Assembly: GCA_023487445.1 (NCBI GenBank)
Contig: JAMDBQ010000010.1
Location: forward strand, 1 to 64,000
Length of the DNA stretch: 64,000 bases
DNA from: Candidatus Martarchaeota archaeon
GTDB taxonomy: Archaea > Thermoproteota > Thermoprotei_A > Marsarchaeales > Marsarchaeaceae
Reading direction: 5' to 3'
Shown: positions 34,191-42,746 of the stretch, in pieces
How positions within the stretch are numbered: the stretch's first letter is position 1
Layout of the letters: every line of letters starts with the position of its first letter
Notes under the pieces: model-generated
Databases searched by the model: none
What the model saw: only the letters and a program-made list of their open reading frames with translations
Told to the model about the DNA's origin: nothing
Program-made: the position numbers and the translations under genes

Positions 34191-35135
34191 ATGAAGGCTT
34201 TAGTCACTGGCGGCGCTGGGTTCATTGGCAGTCATTTGGTTGATAAACTGCTCGCAGACGGTTTTCACGTGACCGTCATTGACAACCTCTCTGAGGGTAG
34301 AATTGACAACCTGAAACACCATCAAGGAAACAGCAACCTGACATACATCAGGGGTGACATAAGGGATGCAGCAACGATATCCGATGCTGTAAAGGGTAAT
34401 GACGTAGTATTTCATCTCGCAGCCCACGCAAACATAAGAACGAGCCTTGTAAACCATAGGGCAGACCTAGAGCACAACCTCGTTGGCACACTGAATATTC
34501 TTGAGGCAATGCTGCACCACGGCGTACGGGACCTAGTTTTTGCGTCGACCTCCGCATTGTATGGTGAGGCTTCTATTGAACCCACTCCCGAGAGCTATGC
34601 TCCTGTCCAGACCTCACTTTACGGGGCATCCAAGCTTGCATGTGAGGCCTACGCTGAGGCTTATACCCAACTAGGAGATGTCAGGTTTTGGGCATACAGG
34701 TTTTCAAATGTGGTCGGTGAAAGGTGTAGAAGAGGGGTTATCTGGGACTTCGTCACAAAACTCCGAGACAATCCCAAAGAGTTAGAGATACTGGGAGACG
34801 GCAATCAGAGCAAGGAATACATTTACGTGGCGGACTGTATAGAAGGCATATTGACGGGGTACAGGAATGCCGCAGACAGAGTTAATATCTTTAACTTAGC
34901 GGTGGAAGAAAACAGGACACCAAACGATGTCGCTGACATAATAATACGTGAAATGGGGCTCACCGATGTAAAGAGGAGGTATACAGGTGGTAGAAGGGGC
35001 TGGATTGGGGACAACCCAATTGTTCATCTTGACATTTCAAAACTCAAATCGCTCGGCTGGAAACCTAAATTTTCAGCAGACGAGGCTATAAAAAGAACTG
35101 CTGTGTGGGCCATCAAGGAGCAAACGTCCTCGTAA
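34191..35135 (+). CDS. NAD-dependent sugar-nucleotide epimerase/dehydratase (GalE-like)
   Basis: 314 residues, extended SDR. NAD-binding GGAGFIGSHLV at residues 7-17, DVVFHLAAHANIRTS, catalytic Ser in FASTSALYG and YXXXK in YGASKLACEAY. Length and motifs fit UDP-glucose 4-epimerase-type enzymes; the substrate is not certain. Stands alone, with a TATTTAAC element at about 34152-34159 upstream. Confidence 0.92.
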   Translation: MKALVTGGAGFIGSHLVDKLLADGFHVTVIDNLSEGRIDNLKHHQGNSNLTYIRGDIRDAATISDAVKGNDVVFHLAAHANIRTSLVNHRADLEHNLVGTLNILEAMLHHGVRDLVFASTSALYGEASIEPTPESYAPVQTSLYGASKLACEAYAEAYTQLGDVRFWAYRFSNVVGERCRRGVIWDFVTKLRDNPKELEILGDGNQSKEYIYVADCIEGILTGYRNAADRVNIFNLAVEENRTPNDVADIIIREMGLTDVKRRYTGGRRGWIGDNPIVHLDISKLKSLGWKPKFSADEAIKRTAVWAIKEQTSS

Positions 35136-35337
35136 AGGTGACCTAGTAAGCCAAATTCCCTGCCGGTGGCTGGTATTGCGGTAAACTCGTCTAGGTGAGA
35201 GGCTCCGGCTTATGTTAATTTTAAGCGCCGTACCCTCAGGGGATTGTTTCACTCATTATCATACGACTCTACGCAGTTTTGTTGCTTACAGGAATCAAGT
35301 ATCAATATAGTTTTGAAATTCACACTGCTTTATTTAA

Positions 35338-35715
35338 TTGATTCGGCTAGTAGGTGTGTCTGACAGTAACAGCCCGGTGGCTGATGCTTTACATGAGAAA
35401 ATGGTGGTAATGCTTGCCCATCACTTCTCTCATGGAAGGAGTGTGTTGGAAAAGGGGCTTCTGTCTGCCACTCTCAACCGTTGGGCTCGAGGACAGGGTT
35501 TCAGCGTGGCTGAGGCGCAGTCCGTTTTGAGTGAGTTGGTCAACAGTGGATGGGTCAAAACTAGGACTTACGACAAGGTGTTTGCCGTTAACGGAGTAAA
35601 AGTTGGTTTGAAGCAAACCCGACACAGTCTTAGCGAGGCGGCGTATGCGTATCTCAATAGCCTCAGGCGATCGGGTCAAGAGATGGCCCAAGGCAGTGAT
35701 GAGGCCGGAGGTTGA
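35338..35715 (+). CDS. Small protein, possible winged-helix, unknown
   Basis: 125 residues from a TTG. The middle (LLSATLNRWARGQGFSVAEAQSVLSELVNSGWVKTRTYDKVFAVNG) resembles a winged helix-turn-helix with a beta-wing. No family recognised. Alone, with AT-rich CTTTATTTAATTG immediately upstream, suggesting a leaderless or short-leader message. Confidence 0.6.
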   Translation: MIRLVGVSDSNSPVADALHEKMVVMLAHHFSHGRSVLEKGLLSATLNRWARGQGFSVAEAQSVLSELVNSGWVKTRTYDKVFAVNGVKVGLKQTRHSLSEAAYAYLNSLRRSGQEMAQGSDEAGG

Positions 35716-35748
35716 TCGTGTTTTGTGCTTGGCGGAAGGTTGGTTACG

Positions 35749-35844
35749 ATGGATTTGTTCTTGGTGACGTTGCTGGTTGTGTCGGTCGCGTCGCAGTCAG
35801 TTATGACTGCCTACCTGTGGCTGACAGGCGCCATACAAATATAG
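35749..35844 (+). CDS. Possible 31-residue membrane peptide
   Basis: MDLFLVTLLVVSVASQSVMT then AYLWLTGAIQI. Hydrophobic over nearly its whole length, one membrane span. GGAAGG lies about eleven bases upstream. Could be translated but too short to be sure. Confidence 0.3.
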   Translation: MDLFLVTLLVVSVASQSVMTAYLWLTGAIQI

Positions 35845-36004
35845 AAATTCTAGTAGACAAGGCCCCTCGAATTGTGTGCTGGTCCATCTAAAGTCTTTGC
35901 ACTATTAAGGCGAATGTCCTCTAATCCCTAGCCGACGTAGATCAGTGTGCCTTTGCTGCAGAATCCTTGAGGCGAATACCGCAGATCACCCATTCGGGTT
36001 CAAT
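35845..36004. other. Intergenic, nothing recognised
   Basis: No frame or RNA fold of note in this stretch before the promoter-like element at 36005. Confidence 0.4.
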
Positions 36005-36016
36005 AAATTATATATA
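36005..36016 (+). promoter_or_regulatory. Strong TATA-like element upstream of RNA candidate
   Basis: AAATTATATATA, an excellent archaeal TATA match with no coding gene downstream on this strand, predicts a transcript start around 36036-36042. Confidence 0.5.
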
Positions 36017-36029
36017 GAGTGTTAAACTC

Positions 36030-36190
36030 ACCAACCCCAGCGGACTCTGGGAGACTCGCCTAAGGCGGGCAAAGGGGTGTCGCCGCTGCGTAAGCTTATT
36101 TCGCCTGTCACATGCTACGTAGCGGGTGCGGATGCCTCGCCCAATGCAATGAACCAGAGACGAACGCGGTGACAGAGGAAGAGACTCAAT
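36030..36190 (+). ncRNA. Candidate structured non-coding RNA, unidentified
   Basis: No convincing frame. Helices can be drawn: CAGCGG (36038-36043) with CCGCTG (36083-36088), enclosing CTC-TGG-GAG (36045-36053) and CGCC-TAA-GGCG (36057-36067); GGGTG (36124-36128) with CGCCC (36138-36142); GCTACGTAGC is a perfect palindrome. It lacks the conserved cores of 5S, SRP and RNase P RNA that I know. The 3' end is not defined. Confidence 0.4.
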
Positions 36191-36539
36191 TCGGTTCAAC
36201 ATCAGCACTTGGTCATCGTTGTCCAGATACCCAAACTGGCTGAGTTCTTAGCGATTTTTGAAGCGTCTATAACAATTCCAAGAACCCTTGATAAAATAGC
36301 ACAAAGACAGCGAATGTTGCGTCACCCTGCCTCAGATAGTAGGTTCCCCGGTGGTGACCACCGAGGATCATGCAAGTTAAAGAGGGAAAGAAAGAGTTAC
36401 GTCCGAGGGACGTTGTTTTGGTTTATATGTTACTACACTAAAGGGCTTTTCTGAATAGTGACCTATTTACTAGGGTTATTGCTTCGACATGCTGGTGTAG
36501 AAGTCGAGGGTTCTAGGTGTTTCCATCAACTCCTTGTAA
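36191..36539. other. Intergenic, nothing recognised except a hairpin
   Basis: A perfect hairpin CGGTGG-TGA-CCACCG lies at about 36350-36364; the flanks CCC/GAGG extend it weakly. It could belong to the upstream RNA or end a transcript, but lacks a following T-run. Confidence 0.3.
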
Positions 36540-38174
36540 CTAAATCCCGTACCTCTTTACCTTGTCTATGTCTAGGCCCCTGTCCTTACAAATCTTTTCC
36601 ACATATTTCATCATTACCCATCCACCAAAGCGTATCATTCCTGCAGTAGCAAGCCTAGCGAAAGGGTTACCGTGGCTATCCCTCATAGCATCCCTCGAAG
36701 CCATTTTCGCTAGGTGCCTATAGCTTGCATAATAGACCGCCAACTGAGACTCGGTTAGCATTTCATGCGAGAACCTCCTACTTCTCAGCACACCTAGCGG
36801 AACGTGCTGCATCGGTGTCGCAGTAAACTCGAATGGTCTGCCCTCAACCTCCGCACAGCTCATTTTATTGATCAAAGCCACTGTGTCCCAGTTATCTTCA
36901 GGAAGCTCCTCGTCTTGACCGACCTGAACGGTGAACGCGGGCCGCCAGAAGTGCTCGTTAAAATTCCGGGTACCATCATATACTATCTGAGCCCATGAGC
37001 CGTCCGAACCGACTCTTAATGGTAGGGTCTTATTCGGCATATGTATCTTGGCAAGTCTGTCACTGCCAGTCTCAATTCCCACCTGAATACCTATCCAGTT
37101 GGACGGCCCTGCCTTCATGATTTCAGACAACTTGGCTATGAGATCCGGAAAGGCTGCTGGTATGGATATACGGCCGTGAGTGGGATTGGTTGTGATTATC
37201 CCTGGAACATTCATGACGGCTTTAAAAAGTTCAACCAAGGCCTCCTCGTTCGGTTGATACAGTGGTCCGTGCTTGTAGGCAAAGACTTCGTCCGTATGAA
37301 GCCACGCGTTTGTCTGACCGGCTTCCGCGTTAACAAGAACCTCCTGAGCAACGTGCTCAGGGGAATAGTATCGTAGTGGACGCAGTGTGACTTCACAGAA
37401 GTCGCAGCCAATCCCGCATCCGCGCATAATTTCGCTCAGACCCTTCATCGTAGGTTTCATTATCAAAGGGATTTCATCCAGAGTGGGAGCGCTCCTCCCT
37501 CCCGGGCGTCTAGAGATGAATCTTGAGTCTGGGCGGTAAAAGCGCCTAAAGTTTTCGTCAAAACTCATGTATCCCTCATAGAAAATGTTGTGGTCCAGTT
37601 TTCCTTGAGCTATTTGGCTGAATAAAAGATGCGCGATATCATCGGCTTCCCCTTGGAAGGCGTAGTCGGCTCCTGACTTTGAAAACTCTTCGGGGAGCAT
37701 GGTGAACTCCCAAACTCCAGGACCACCCACAAGAAGCTTGGCCTTCTTCCCTTTCCTAGCCCGATTTAGCCTAGCCATAAGGTCATACCACTCGTTTCTA
37801 ATCCAAGGGGAGCTATCCGATGAGAAAAGCACAGAGTAAGACATAGTAAGTGGTCCAAGACCCAGTGGATCCATCGTCGAGACGCCTATTACCTCCGTGT
37901 CCTCGTCGATAAAGTCCTCTATGAAATCGGGGTGGGGTACAGCGATGTCGTCTGCAGGGTTGTGTGCGATTAAGGCCGCCTCCAGCTTCCTTATTGAGTA
38001 CGGTGCGTAGGCTGCCTGCCCATTAGGTAAGGCGGGAGTTGGGGATCCTTTCAAGTAGTTGTACGCCGCCCTAGGTATTGCGTCGGAAGGGGCGCAGGGA
38101 AGGAAGTCAAGTAATGGAAAATTTCTGTAATTATACACAAGTGTAAAGTCGGACACCAAGACATACTTGGCCAT
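36540..38174 (-). CDS. B12-binding-type radical SAM enzyme, unknown substrate
   Basis: 544 residues from ATG 38172-38174 (MAKYVLVSDFTLVYNYRNFP). The N-terminal 200 residues fit a cobalamin-binding-like Rossmann domain (TEVIGVSTMDPLGLG, KLLVGGPGVWEF). The radical SAM motif RGCGIGCDFCEV (CX3CX2C) is at about residues 256-263. The GIQVGIETGSDRLAKIHMPNK segment is a typical radical SAM strand. Related archaeal enzymes include lipid-modifying ones such as GDGT ring synthases (GrsA/B); assignment to them is only a guess. The next gene makes cobyrinate diamide, hinting at a B12 context. Confidence 0.85.
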   Translation of the reverse strand: MAKYVLVSDFTLVYNYRNFPLLDFLPCAPSDAIPRAAYNYLKGSPTPALPNGQAAYAPYSIRKLEAALIAHNPADDIAVPHPDFIEDFIDEDTEVIGVSTMDPLGLGPLTMSYSVLFSSDSSPWIRNEWYDLMARLNRARKGKKAKLLVGGPGVWEFTMLPEEFSKSGADYAFQGEADDIAHLLFSQIAQGKLDHNIFYEGYMSFDENFRRFYRPDSRFISRRPGGRSAPTLDEIPLIMKPTMKGLSEIMRGCGIGCDFCEVTLRPLRYYSPEHVAQEVLVNAEAGQTNAWLHTDEVFAYKHGPLYQPNEEALVELFKAVMNVPGIITTNPTHGRISIPAAFPDLIAKLSEIMKAGPSNWIGIQVGIETGSDRLAKIHMPNKTLPLRVGSDGSWAQIVYDGTRNFNEHFWRPAFTVQVGQDEELPEDNWDTVALINKMSCAEVEGRPFEFTATPMQHVPLGVLRSRRFSHEMLTESQLAVYYASYRHLAKMASRDAMRDSHGNPFARLATAGMIRFGGWVMMKYVEKICKDRGLDIDKVKRYGI

Positions 38175-38203
38175 ATGTGATACCACTACAGCATGTAGAG
38201 AAC

Positions 38204-38213
38204 CAATAAATAT
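38204..38213 (-). promoter_or_regulatory. Probable TATA box of radical SAM gene
   Basis: On the minus strand CATATTTATT, about 35 bases before the ATG at 38174, predicting a transcript start near 38183 and a leader of about 8 bases. Supports the ATG over the GTG at 38186. Confidence 0.45.
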
Positions 38214-38311
38214 GGCTTATGTTTGACGCCCATGGTCACCGGGACACGTAAATCGCTGTGTTTTTGAATGGGGTGGGATGGGTTTCTTTGTAATTGAGTG
38301 GAAGCAGTGAA

Positions 38312-39697
38312 ATGATGCGTTCGCCAAGAGTAATTATATCGGCTCCGGCTAGCGGAGCGGGTAAGACGACTGTGTCACTTGGACTGATGGCGGCGCTTAC
38401 TGCCAGAGGCTATAAGGTTCAGCCCTTCAAGGTTGGTCCGGATTTTATTGATCCTGGTTACCATCAGCTTGCGACGGGTAACCCCTCTAGCAACCTCGAT
38501 CTCCATATGCTCACTGAAGACGCGATCCGAGTGGTCTTTTGCGAGAGAAGTGTGAATAAAGACGTATCGATCATAGAAGGCGTAATGGGAATGTTCGATG
38601 GAATCGATGGCAAAACCAGCAAAGGAAGCACCGCCCATTTAGCGTATTTGCTTAGGTCGCCCGTCGTGCTAGTAGTCGATGCTTGGTTTAGTGCAGGAAG
38701 TGTGGCTGCCGAGGTCCTTGGATTTAAAATGTTTGACGTATCAGTGGATTTAGCTGGAGTAATACTGAATCGTGTTTCGGGTCGAACGCACGCACTCATG
38801 TGCAAGAATGCAATAGAAGACTCGGTGCATGTGCCCGTGTTGGGGTGGTTGCCTAAGCTTGACGACATAAGGCTTCCGGAACGGCACTTGGGACTCGTAG
38901 CCTACACTGAGAAATTGGAGAAAGCTCGGAGTAAGATCACTAAAATAGGTAAACTCGTTTCTGACTCGGTCGACTTAGAAAAATTCATGGATATAGCGAA
39001 AAGGGCTCCACCCATCAACCAAGCTCAGTTAACTCATGACTCACAGTCGGGGCGCAAGGAGAATTTGCGCCTCGGAATAGCTGTGGATGAGGCGTTTTCG
39101 TTCTACTATTCGGACAGCCTCCATATACTGTGTAGACTGGGTGCGGAGCTCAGACCCTTCAACACTCTTTACGACAAAGCCCTACCAGAGGTAGAGGGGT
39201 TACTTCTCGGTGGCGGGTTCCCGGAAGTGTATGCGCTAGAACTTGGTCGGAATACCGCAATGAGGTCTGCCATAAGAAAGGTGATAACTGATGGAATGCC
39301 CGTTTTGGCTGAATGCGGTGGTCTGATGTATCTGACACGCAGTATAAAGGGCACTGACGGCTCGGCTAATGCGATGGTTGGTGTATTAGAGGCTGACACC
39401 TTGATGACCAATAAGATGACTTTGGGTTACACTGAGGGAGCTGCGGTTAGATCTAATCTAATATTGAATTCCGGGGAAAGCTATGTTGGTCATGAGTTCC
39501 ACTATTCTACGCTTACGGGGGTTCCGGCCGATGCGAGGCTGACGTATGCCTTCAAGAGAGGTTTCGGAATAGTAAGTGGAATGGATGGCTGGCAGGTCTA
39601 CTCTACTCTGGCTTCGTATTCGCATACCCACTTCTACTCCAATCCGAAAATCGCTCGTAGACTAATTCAAAAATGCTTATCATATTCACGCATCTAG
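38312..39697 (+). CDS. cbiA: Cobyrinic acid a,c-diamide synthase (CbiA/CobB)
   Basis: 461 residues from ATG 38312; an in-frame TTG at 38294 would add six. ATP- and glutamine-dependent amidation of cobyrinate in B12 synthesis. N-terminal P-loop ISAPASGAGKTTVSLGLMAAL, FKVGPDFIDPGYHQLA and IIEGVMGMFDG, then a C-terminal glutaminase domain with the catalytic Cys in VLAECGGLMYL and a His near the end (YSHTHFYSNP). No other cobalamin genes are in the window. Confidence 0.95.
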   Translation: MMRSPRVIISAPASGAGKTTVSLGLMAALTARGYKVQPFKVGPDFIDPGYHQLATGNPSSNLDLHMLTEDAIRVVFCERSVNKDVSIIEGVMGMFDGIDGKTSKGSTAHLAYLLRSPVVLVVDAWFSAGSVAAEVLGFKMFDVSVDLAGVILNRVSGRTHALMCKNAIEDSVHVPVLGWLPKLDDIRLPERHLGLVAYTEKLEKARSKITKIGKLVSDSVDLEKFMDIAKRAPPINQAQLTHDSQSGRKENLRLGIAVDEAFSFYYSDSLHILCRLGAELRPFNTLYDKALPEVEGLLLGGGFPEVYALELGRNTAMRSAIRKVITDGMPVLAECGGLMYLTRSIKGTDGSANAMVGVLEADTLMTNKMTLGYTEGAAVRSNLILNSGESYVGHEFHYSTLTGVPADARLTYAFKRGFGIVSGMDGWQVYSTLASYSHTHFYSNPKIARRLIQKCLSYSRI

Positions 39698-39715
39698 AAT
39701 TTCACGCATCTAGAA
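39685..39715. repeat. Short tandem duplication at cbiA 3' end
   Basis: Two copies of TTCACGCATCTAGAA with a 16-base period (39685-39699 and 39701-39715). The first copy contains the cbiA stop codon TAG. Probably a recent replication-slippage duplication. Confidence 0.85.
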
Positions 39716-40353
39716 TTGTGTGTTGACACCCATTCCGTGTAGCTGATCCATGAGTATTAGCAGAACCAAGGTCTTACTCCTGCGTTCAGACATTCTATAG
39801 AGCGTCGACGCAGGGGTTCTAGCCTATGCCCTTGCAAGTGAATCTGCTGAACCCAAGTACCCAGCCACAACCAAACGTCTGAAAACTGATTTGACCAGAG
39901 ACATGTCCAGATCTCTCTGTGTGGCTCTGCCCCGGTGACTGAAAACCATGGTAGAAACTAAACGCTAAATGCTGCCTGATCCACGATCTTGAGGTAGCAG
40001 CGCTACGAGGTTTGATGGAGGTTGTGGTTATAATCCGTCGAACACAGAACTTTGCGTCCGGGGGTTAGGTTACAGCACGGAGGTCGTTCTACGAGAGCCC
40101 AGTTCGGGCTATGAATCTGAACTAGCAGATTAGGAGGGCATAAGCTTATCCGATATCCTATTTACTTCCCCAAAATGGGACAACACGGTCGTTTCTAGCT
40201 AATCAATTACAGCCACCACGATCGTAGCCTTAGTTCAACATGGATGCTCTTCAATACGGTGATGCTACCGGTGTGGGGGGTCAACGTTTCCACTGTTTGC
40301 GTAAGGTGCTACTGGTTGATCTGCGTCGATGAATATTCTATGGTTGTGCAATT
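39716..40353. other. Intergenic, nothing recognised
   Basis: About 640 bases between convergent genes, with stops in all frames and no frame over 60 codons. No tRNA, repeat array or clear promoter found. AT-rich ATCCTATTTAC around 40155-40165 is weakly promoter-like. Confidence 0.45.
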
Positions 40354-40755
40354 CTATATTGCACCACCTGTCTTCTGTGTAGCGTAGAGCTCCACCCTTA
40401 GGTTTGAGGGATCGTAGAATGACGGGTTTTCTTCGTTCTCCTCATAGTTCAAGCCTAGGCGTTCAAGGCTCGAATGAACGGCTTCAAGCTTCCGTGGCGT
40501 CACGAGTAGTGCTATATGTGGTTCGTCCTCCGAATATTCTGGTTGCTTCGTGCTTATGAAGGTTATGTAGGAACCGTCATTTAAGGCATGTTCGAGGAGC
40601 ACCCCCTGTGGGGCATCCGCAGGGGTGTCGGACCACCCATTAATCGTCCTAAAGAGTTTTGCGCTGGGTATCCAGCCAAAAACCGCCTTGTAAAACTCCT
40701 CCACTAGCTGTGGGTCGCCCATAGGTAAGTCAACATGGTGTATCCGTAGGGGCAT
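40354..40755 (-). CDS. VOC family (glyoxalase/bleomycin-resistance-like) protein
   Basis: 133 residues from ATG 40753-40755 (MPLRIHHVDLPMGDPQLVEEFYKAVFGW). The beta-alpha-beta-beta-beta repeats of the VOC fold are visible: RIHHVDLP...FYKAVFGW at the start and HIALLVTPRKLEAVHSSLERLGL, FYDPSNLRVELYA at the end. Metal ligands His and Glu are plausible, the reaction unknown. Confidence 0.82.
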   Translation of the reverse strand: MPLRIHHVDLPMGDPQLVEEFYKAVFGWIPSAKLFRTINGWSDTPADAPQGVLLEHALNDGSYITFISTKQPEYSEDEPHIALLVTPRKLEAVHSSLERLGLNYEENEENPSFYDPSNLRVELYATQKTGGAI

Positions 40756-40779
40756 AAGCACAGCTCAATTAAGGGGGAT

Positions 40780-40789
40780 AATTTAAATT
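40780..40789 (-). promoter_or_regulatory. Probable TATA box of VOC gene
   Basis: AATTTAAATT lies 25-34 bases before the ATG at 40755, so the message is probably leaderless or nearly so, which supports the ATG over the GTG at 40761. Confidence 0.5.
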
Positions 40790-41075
40790 GCGTCCGAGGC
40801 GTGCTTCCATATAGAACTCGGTTTGCTCACTCCCGCTCGTCTTACAATGTGAATTGACGTGTAAGAGTGGCTTATTAGGCAGGTGCCTTAAGAGTTTCCC
40901 GCTGCGGCTCACTGGCGAAGCGGTTTATGGTTCATTGTAACCATTTCACACGGTCAGGTGCGAATGCCGCATTAGGTGGTTGGGGGTCTTGCTGGAAATG
41001 GGTGGCCCACATGTTGTCTAATTAGTCGGGGCACGGGGCGTATAGGCCAAATCTATACGGGTTCGAGGCGCAATA
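40790..41075. other. Intergenic, nothing recognised
   Basis: Between the VOC gene promoter and tRNA-Val. No frames or RNA fold seen; the trailer of tRNA-Val lies at its right end. Confidence 0.4.
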
Positions 41076-41150
41076 TGGGTCAGGCCGGATTCGAACCGGC
41101 GACCTCCACCGTGTAAGGGTGGCATCCTAACCGGGCTAGACTACTGACCC
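41076..41150 (-). tRNA. tRNA-Val (TAC)
   Basis: 75 nt, no intron. Acceptor GGGTCAG/CTGACCC, discriminator A. Anticodon stem CCACC/GGTGG with loop CTTACAC, anticodon TAC. T-arm GCCGGTTCGAATCCGGC. It follows rnp4 by 13 bases on the same strand, so it may be co-transcribed with the tRNA-linked operon upstream. Confidence 0.95.
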
Positions 41151-41163
41151 AGGTCAAACTGGT

Positions 41164-41454
41164 CTATTTGTATCTAAATCTTTTTAGATATCCGCAGCGA
41201 GAACACTTCCATACACATAGGCCACTCTTTAGTCTGACTTCTACACTGACACCTGGGTACGTTATATATCCACACCTTTTGCACTTAAGCATTCTGAGAC
41301 CTTTTGGAACCTTTTGGTTTGAGTGAACAGCAAGGTTCCACGCCGTATCGAAGGCTGATTCCGCTAAGGCTCTGTTGCTGCTTATGTTTTCGGTCACCAG
41401 TCGCATCAGCCTGTCTAGTTCGAAGCCGATCAGCGTACTTTGGCGATTCTTCAT
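41164..41454 (-). CDS. rnp4: RNase P protein component 4 (Rpp21/Rpr2)
   Basis: 96 residues. Helical N-terminus (RLMRLVTENISSNRALAESAFDTAWNLAV) and a C-terminal zinc ribbon with CKRCGY and CSRCGY (two CX2C). Binds the specificity domain of RNase P RNA with Rpp29 (11967-12200). Its ATG overlaps the stop of the methylthiotransferase (ATGA). Confidence 0.93.
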   Translation of the reverse strand: MKNRQSTLIGFELDRLMRLVTENISSNRALAESAFDTAWNLAVHSNQKVPKGLRMLKCKRCGYITYPGVSVEVRLKSGLCVWKCSRCGYLKRFRYK

Positions 41455-42746
41455 CTTACCATCTCACCCATTAGGTGGTCAGGAGTGCACCCGGATATAG
41501 TTACCAGTAGCCTCTTTCCCAAAAGCCTCCTAGAATAGGGGAGATAAACCTTGATGTAGTTGTCTAGTCTGGCTTCTAGCCTTGACTGCCCTATACTTGA
41601 CGTCACTAAGCATTCTCTTTGGGAACCAATTAGCCTAGCATTCCTTTCCATTTGAATGTCTCTGGCTACCTGCGCGGCCAACTTACTCCTCATCTTTTTG
41701 GTTTGTTCAGGGATTTGCACAAGTTTTGCCGCAGGCGTGTGCGGTCTGGGAGTAAACCTGAAGACGTGGACTTTATCGAACACAGCAGACTCTATCAGAC
41801 GAATTGTTTCTTCGAAGGCTTCCTCGTCCTCTGTTGGATAGCCGACCATGATGTCGGTGGCAAGCGTGGTGTCCCTTACAGACTGCTTAATTCGTCCTAG
41901 GACCTTAGCCACCTCGAATGGCTCATAGTTCCTAGCCATGGTTGTGACAACCTTAACACTTCCTGATTGTATGGGGATGTGCAGAAACCGGTACATGTTG
42001 TCTGACTCGAATAAACGCGTCATATCATTAAGAAATTGCAAAGTACCCTTCGGATTCATCATCCCTATTCGTAGCTTGTAGTCTCCCTTAACTCTGTCAA
42101 TTATTCCAGCCACAAGTTGTGGCAGCCTCGTCGATGGGGGTGAAAAATAGTCGGCGTTATCCATTGATGAAAGTTGGATTTCCACTGCGCCGTTTTTAAC
42201 TGCGCGGTCGACTGCGTCTATAATCTGCGCAGCGGGTCGTGACCACATGTAAGGTCTAGCGAGCTTAGTTATGCAAAACTTGCAATTACTGGTGCATCCC
42301 TGAGCGATCTTAACTGTGTAAACCAATCCATCCGAGTTTGACGGTTCCAAGCGCTGTGAACCGTATATGACCGAGCCTTGTGCGGCAGTTAACGCGTCAA
42401 CTAATTCGGGGTTGTCTCCCCCAATAAGAAGGGTTGACTGCGGTGCCTCGGAAAGAATCTTGCCCGGCCGGGTGTTTGCTAGGCAGCTGGTAACTACAAC
42501 TCTCTTCTTATCACCGATCAGTTGCTGGATATGGGAGATAATTTTATCCTCAGTTTCGTTCCTCACAGAACAACTGAATATTACGACTGTCTGCGCGTCT
42601 CTTGTGTTAGTGATTCGGAATCCTTTATTCTCTACGTGTTGGCGCGCTGAGTCTGCATCGGCCTTATTCATAGAGCACCCGAAAACCTCGAAGGCGACAG
42701 ATGGCGTGCCGGGCCTGTCCTTGGTGCTAGTGGATCTTGACGCCAT
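41451..42746 (-). CDS. tRNA methylthiotransferase, MtaB/CDKAL1 type radical SAM
   Basis: 431 residues. Adds a methylthio group to t6A37 of tRNAs in archaeal/eukaryotic members. N-terminal MTTase domain with FEVFGCSMNKADAD, FSCSVRNETED and VVVTSCLANTRPG (three cluster Cys); radical SAM motif IAQGCTSNCKFCITKLARP (CX3CX2C); C-terminal TRAM domain. Overlaps the MetRS-like gene by 20 bases. Confidence 0.94.
   Translation of the reverse strand: MASRSTSTKDRPGTPSVAFEVFGCSMNKADADSARQHVENKGFRITNTRDAQTVVIFSCSVRNETEDKIISHIQQLIGDKKRVVVTSCLANTRPGKILSEAPQSTLLIGGDNPELVDALTAAQGSVIYGSQRLEPSNSDGLVYTVKIAQGCTSNCKFCITKLARPYMWSRPAAQIIDAVDRAVKNGAVEIQLSSMDNADYFSPPSTRLPQLVAGIIDRVKGDYKLRIGMMNPKGTLQFLNDMTRLFESDNMYRFLHIPIQSGSVKVVTTMARNYEPFEVAKVLGRIKQSVRDTTLATDIMVGYPTEDEEAFEETIRLIESAVFDKVHVFRFTPRPHTPAAKLVQIPEQTKKMRSKLAAQVARDIQMERNARLIGSQRECLVTSSIGQSRLEARLDNYIKVYLPYSRRLLGKRLLVTISGCTPDHLMGEMVR

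Noticed and set aside
36030-36190. RNase P RNA, SRP RNA or 5S rRNA
   Set aside because: No GAGGAAAGUC-type, SRP helix 8 or 5S consensus could be found on either strand.
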